From Burkholderiales bacterium (GTDB lineage Bacteria; Pseudomonadota; Gammaproteobacteria; Burkholderiales; Burkholderiaceae): DNA of 9,311 bases. The stretch spans positions 1 through 9,311 of the forward strand of contig CANBQJ010000144.1 in NCBI GenBank assembly GCA_947371645.1, given 5' to 3'. A program made the position numbers and the translations under genes. The stretch's first letter is position 1, and every line of letters begins with the position of its first letter. Below are positions 6,201-9,311 of this stretch, piece by piece. Below the pieces are notes generated by a model that did not search any database, was not told the origin of the DNA, and saw only the letters and a list, made by a program, of their open reading frames with translations.

Positions 6201-9200
6201 TCATGCGTTGTCAACAAGCAGCGATTTCTTCTCCAGCAACTTGGCGATGACCGTGGCGTCATTGGCGGTGGCCGCCAGGCCCAGGTCCGTCCGCAGGTTG
6301 ACGCCTTCCAGCACGATGCGCTCGGTTTCCGTGGACGGGTTGAACAGCCCGCCGCCAAAGCCGCCACCGGTCGGGCTCACCTTGATGATGGTGGTGCCCG
6401 AGGTCGTGGTGGTGTCGAAGGACAGGTAGTTGTCCAGCGTGGTCGGCACGTTGGTCTCGCCTTGCAGCAGGTCGCGCAGATCGAGCACATCGCCCTGGCT
6501 GGTGCTGAAATCCTTGATGGTGTCTTGCGCCCGGGCCGCCGTGGTGCCCGGATCGGCCAAGTGCCAGGCGAACACGTCGGCACCTGCGCCACCGGTCATG
6601 GTGTCGCTGCCCACGCCACCGACCAAGGTGTCGTCGCCCGCCCCACCGATGAGGACGTCGTTGCCTGCACCACCGTGCAAGGAGTCTGCGCCACCAGCAC
6701 CGTTGAGGGTGTCGTTGCCGGCGTTGCCGTCCAGGTGGCTGCCGCCAGGACCCGCGGTGAGCACGTCATTGCCATCGCGCCCCATCAGGATGCTGGACTG
6801 CTGGACGGTGACGTAGGTGTCGCCAGCGGAAGTGCCGTTTTGCACCAACGTGCGCTCCAGGTTCAGCGTCAGGGTCGAGGTGGCCACGTCACCATCGCCA
6901 TCGGCCAGACCAAAGCTGAACACCTCCTTGGCCGCTGTGCCCAGCTGGCCTGGTGCGTTGTAGCTGTAGTCACCCGATTGATCGACATCGAGGGTACCGA
7001 GCAACTTGGTTTGGATGGTGTAGTGCGTATGGGACGCGTCGAAGTGGTAAGCCACGCCGTCGACGGTGATGTTGTCCACATGCCCGAAGCCGTCGGCACC
7101 CATGGCAGCCTTCAACGTGCCTGAAGCCGTCAGGTTGCCCTTGATTGAACCGGCGTAAGTGTTTGCCAGCGTGGCATCCAGGGCGGTGAGGCTGGTCACG
7201 ACCACACCGTGGGTGTTGTCGCTGGCCTGGCCGTCGTAAGCGATCGGGTCCAGGGCGTCCTGGTTGACGCCCGTGCCCAGACCCACGGCATAGCAGTTGA
7301 TCTGGTTGTTGTTGAGGAAGGTCGTCCAGGTCTGCTCTTCTGCGGCGGTCGTGCCGGCGCCAGACTGGCCGCCCGTGCCCTCGTTCGGGTTACCGTCCGA
7401 GAAGAAGTAGGCAACGTTCTGGGCACCCAGCAACTTGCCAGCCGTGGCATACGCCGTTTGCGCCGTGGACAGGGCTGCGTCGTAGTCGGTGTTGAGCGTG
7501 GGCTGCACCGTGGCCAGCAAGGTTTTGGCTTCGGCCACCGTCAGCCAGCCGTTGCCCAGCGTGGTGGCATTGCTGGAGAAGGTCACCAGGCGCACGGCCA
7601 CGCCACCCAGGTCCTCGTACTTGTCGAGCAAGTTGTTGATCGACTGCACCGCTGCAGCCAGGCGCGTGAGGCTGCCGATGCCGCTGGGGTCGCTCATGGA
7701 GCCGGAGTTGTCCAGCACGATCAGCAGGTTGCTGTCGATGGTCTGCAGTGACTGCTGGATCGGGGGGGGCGCCACCGGTGAGTCGTCCTTGACGCCGATG
7801 TTCAGGCTGCTGTGCGAGGTGAGCAGGCCATCGGTCACGTCCACGCCAAAGCTGATGTTTTGGGTGTCTTCGCCTGCGCCCGCATGCTTGATCGGGGCCA
7901 GCAAGGTGAACGTGTAGGCACCGGGGTTGTTGGCGTTGTCCATGGTGGCCGTGGCCACCGTGGTCGCACCTGCCGTGCCCACAAGGCCGCCATGACCGTC
8001 ACTGGCCCAGGTGACCTTCGTGCCGTTGGTCGCGTAAACGTCGGTCGTCGGTGCGGTCAGGCTGACGGTGAGCGTCGAAGAATCAACGTCACTGAAGATG
8101 ATCTTGCCCGCGCAAGCATTGGCACCTGGCACATTGGTGGTGCCGGTTGTGCCTGCCAGGCCGCCAGGCAAGCCCTCTTCCGCCACGCTGTTGGTCGCGA
8201 CCTGCACCACAGGGGCGTCGTTGACGGCCGTCACGTTGACGGTGGCATGGACCACGTCGCTGTTGTTGCCGCCGTCGTTGACCACCACATCGAAGTTGCG
8301 TGCGGTGGTGTCGGGGTTGTCGCTCGTGTTGGCAAAGCCCACGGCACGGATGGCCGCCTGGTAGTTCGCCAGGGTATCGCTGCCCGTGAACACCACCTGG
8401 TTCCCGACGATCTTGGCGGTGATGTTGGCAGGCACGGTGTCCAGGAAGCTCAGCACGTCGCCTGCCTTCGCGTTCGTCAGCGTGACGGTGGCGCTGGCGA
8501 GACGGGTGCTGTCGGCATCGGTGATGCCAATGTCCGTGTCAGCAATGTGCACGGCTGCACCCTTCTCGGTGAAGGTCGTTTTGAAGCCCCCTGCCGCGGC
8601 CCCCGAGGAGTCGTTGCCATCCAGGTCGATCTTGGGGATCGCATCGTTGTCGATGATGAGCGCGGTACCTGTGACGCCGCCAATGGCCAACGGCAAGGTC
8701 TCCGTGGACTCCGGGAGCGTGTCCTGCGTGGTCGGCACGGTGACGGTGAAGCTGATCACGCCAGGGGGCACGTTGATCGTGCCGTCCGGGTTCAGCGTCA
8801 CGTTGTTTGTGAATGTGGGCGTGCCGAAATCGGTCGCGCCCGCCGTGCCACCGCCGAGCTTGAAGCTCAAGGTGGTTGCCCTGTCGGAGGCAATGCTGAG
8901 CGTGACGTTGTAGCTCACGCTGCCGCCTTCCGTGGTGCTGTCGTCAGCGATACCAGGTTGACCTGGCTCCACGGTCCTGACGGTCGGCGTGGTGTCCACC
9001 GTCAGCGGGTAGTCGCCCGTGCTCGGGCTGGTGTTGCCCGCGGCGTTGGTGGCTGTGGCGTTGATGTGGTGTGTGCCATCCGTCAGTGCGGTCGCGGGGG
9101 TCAGGCTCCAGGTGCCGTCTGCGGCCACCTTGGTTGTGCCCAGAACCGTGTTGCCGTCATAGACCGTGACCGTCACGCCCGGCTCGGCCGTGCCCTTGAT

Positions 9201-9311
9201 GGTGGGCTTGGCGTCGTCGGTGACGCCGTTCTTGGCCACGTTGCCCGTGACCGTGCCCACGTCGTCAATGACGTTGTCAATGGCCGGGGCCTGCGGGGCC
9301 GCGTCACCCAC
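6201..9311 (-). CDS. Giant RTX adhesin with VWA domain, type I secreted, N-terminus missing
   Basis: The C-terminal 1036 residues of a large repetitive surface protein, open past the window edge. Regions, in window numbering: Ig-like (about 10-107, with GTAEPGVTVTVYDG and ADGTWSLTP); Calx-beta-like (about 113-223, ending ALIIDND); cadherin-like (about 227-368, ending VNDAPV); T1SS-143-like (about 374-512, with VAEEGLPGGLAG and ending VKDDSPV); von Willebrand A (about 526-720); a linker with ADGDGDVATSTLTLNL; RTX nonapeptides (844-915); and a C-terminal type I secretion region with DTIKDFSTSQGDVLDLRDLL. The VWA metal site is intact: D534-N-S536-G-S538, candidate T608, and D639 in SDG. This architecture matches LapA/BapA-like biofilm adhesins exported by an ABC transporter, membrane fusion protein and TolC; those genes are not in the window. 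Two cysteines (400, 673) are unusual for the class. Confidence 0.93.
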   Translation of the reverse strand: MGDAAPQAPAIDNVIDDVGTVTGNVAKNGVTDDAKPTIKGTAEPGVTVTVYDGNTVLGTTKVAADGTWSLTPATALTDGTHHINATATNAAGNTSPSTGDYPLTVDTTPTVRTVEPGQPGIADDSTTEGGSVSYNVTLSIASDRATTLSFKLGGGTAGATDFGTPTFTNNVTLNPDGTINVPPGVISFTVTVPTTQDTLPESTETLPLAIGGVTGTALIIDNDAIPKIDLDGNDSSGAAAGGFKTTFTEKGAAVHIADTDIGITDADSTRLASATVTLTNAKAGDVLSFLDTVPANITAKIVGNQVVFTGSDTLANYQAAIRAVGFANTSDNPDTTARNFDVVVNDGGNNSDVVHATVNVTAVNDAPVVQVATNSVAEEGLPGGLAGTTGTTNVPGANACAGKIIFSDVDSSTLTVSLTAPTTDVYATNGTKVTWASDGHGGLVGTAGATTVATATMDNANNPGAYTFTLLAPIKHAGAGEDTQNISFGVDVTDGLLTSHSSLNIGVKDDSPVAPPPIQQSLQTIDSNLLIVLDNSGSMSDPSGIGSLTRLAAAVQSINNLLDKYEDLGGVAVRLVTFSSNATTLGNGWLTVAEAKTLLATVQPTLNTDYDAALSTAQTAYATAGKLLGAQNVAYFFSDGNPNEGTGGQSGAGTTAAEEQTWTTFLNNNQINCYAVGLGTGVNQDALDPIAYDGQASDNTHGVVVTSLTALDATLANTYAGSIKGNLTASGTLKAAMGADGFGHVDNITVDGVAYHFDASHTHYTIQTKLLGTLDVDQSGDYSYNAPGQLGTAAKEVFSFGLADGDGDVATSTLTLNLERTLVQNGTSAGDTYVTVQQSSILMGRDGNDVLTAGPGGSHLDGNAGNDTLNGAGGADSLHGGAGNDVLIGGAGDDTLVGGVGSDTMTGGAGADVFAWHLADPGTTAARAQDTIKDFSTSQGDVLDLRDLLQGETNVPTTLDNYLSFDTTTTSGTTIIKVSPTGGGFGGGLFNPSTETERIVLEGVNLRTDLGLAATANDATVIAKLLEKKSLLVDNA
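6567..6782 (-). repeat. Eight RTX nonapeptide repeats (27-bp units)
   Basis: Eight contiguous nine-residue units, consensus GGxGxDxLx, cover residues 844-915 of the adhesin (216 bases, exactly 8 x 27). The best units are GGAGNDVLI, GGAGDDTLV and GGVGSDTMT. The second unit, AGPGGSHLD, is degenerate and lacks the calcium-binding aspartate. These form the Ca2+-dependent parallel beta-roll that folds after secretion. Confidence 0.9.

Noticed and set aside
6567..6782. The 27-base periodic repeats considered as a CRISPR-like array
   Set aside because: The units are contiguous, without spacers, and encode RTX nonapeptides in frame.

Overview
The window looks like a chromosome segment from a betaproteobacterium of the order Burkholderiales, probably near Comamonadaceae. 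The grounds are high GC with strong GC3 bias (hence long antisense shadow frames), a MoxR-type ATPase with the N-terminus typical of that group, and a c4-like dihaem cytochrome. This placement comes from recognising the families, not from a search.

Layout, left to right. 1-714 (+): the 3' end of a membrane-anchored GGDEF diguanylate cyclase. 735-1577 (-): a MoxR-family AAA+ ATPase, convergent with the cyclase and sharing a small hairpin with it. 1680-2399 (+): an exported dihaem cytochrome c, divergent from the ATPase. A strong stem-loop (2420-2458) separates the cytochrome from a two-gene minus-strand unit. That unit encodes a sialidase-like BNR/Asp-box protein (3691-5184) followed by a YncE/YVTN-type propeller (2516-3604). 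Both have clear signal peptides and good Shine-Dalgarno sites. Divergent from the unit is a TetR-type regulator (5382-6075, +), split by at least one and probably two single-base deletions. A large two-armed stem-loop (6135-6183) ends it. From the opposite side comes the C-terminal 1036 residues of a giant type I-secreted RTX adhesin (6201-9311, -, N-terminus outside the window), with Ig-like, Calx-beta-like, cadherin-like, T1SS-143-like, von Willebrand A and RTX regions.

How the parts may fit. The theme is the cell surface and periplasm: two exported beta-propellers, an exported electron carrier, a giant adhesin, and a c-di-GMP synthase of the kind that often controls such adhesins. The clearest candidate module is the propeller pair with its divergent TetR-type gene and an 8-bp inverted repeat (TGACAACA/TGTTGTCA) between them. 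The sialidase-like protein lacks a recognisable (Y/F)RIP motif, so a binding or scaffold role is at least as likely as hydrolysis. No CRISPR array, tRNA, rRNA, insertion sequence or phage gene was seen. The frame breaks in the regulator should be checked against reads before it is called dead.
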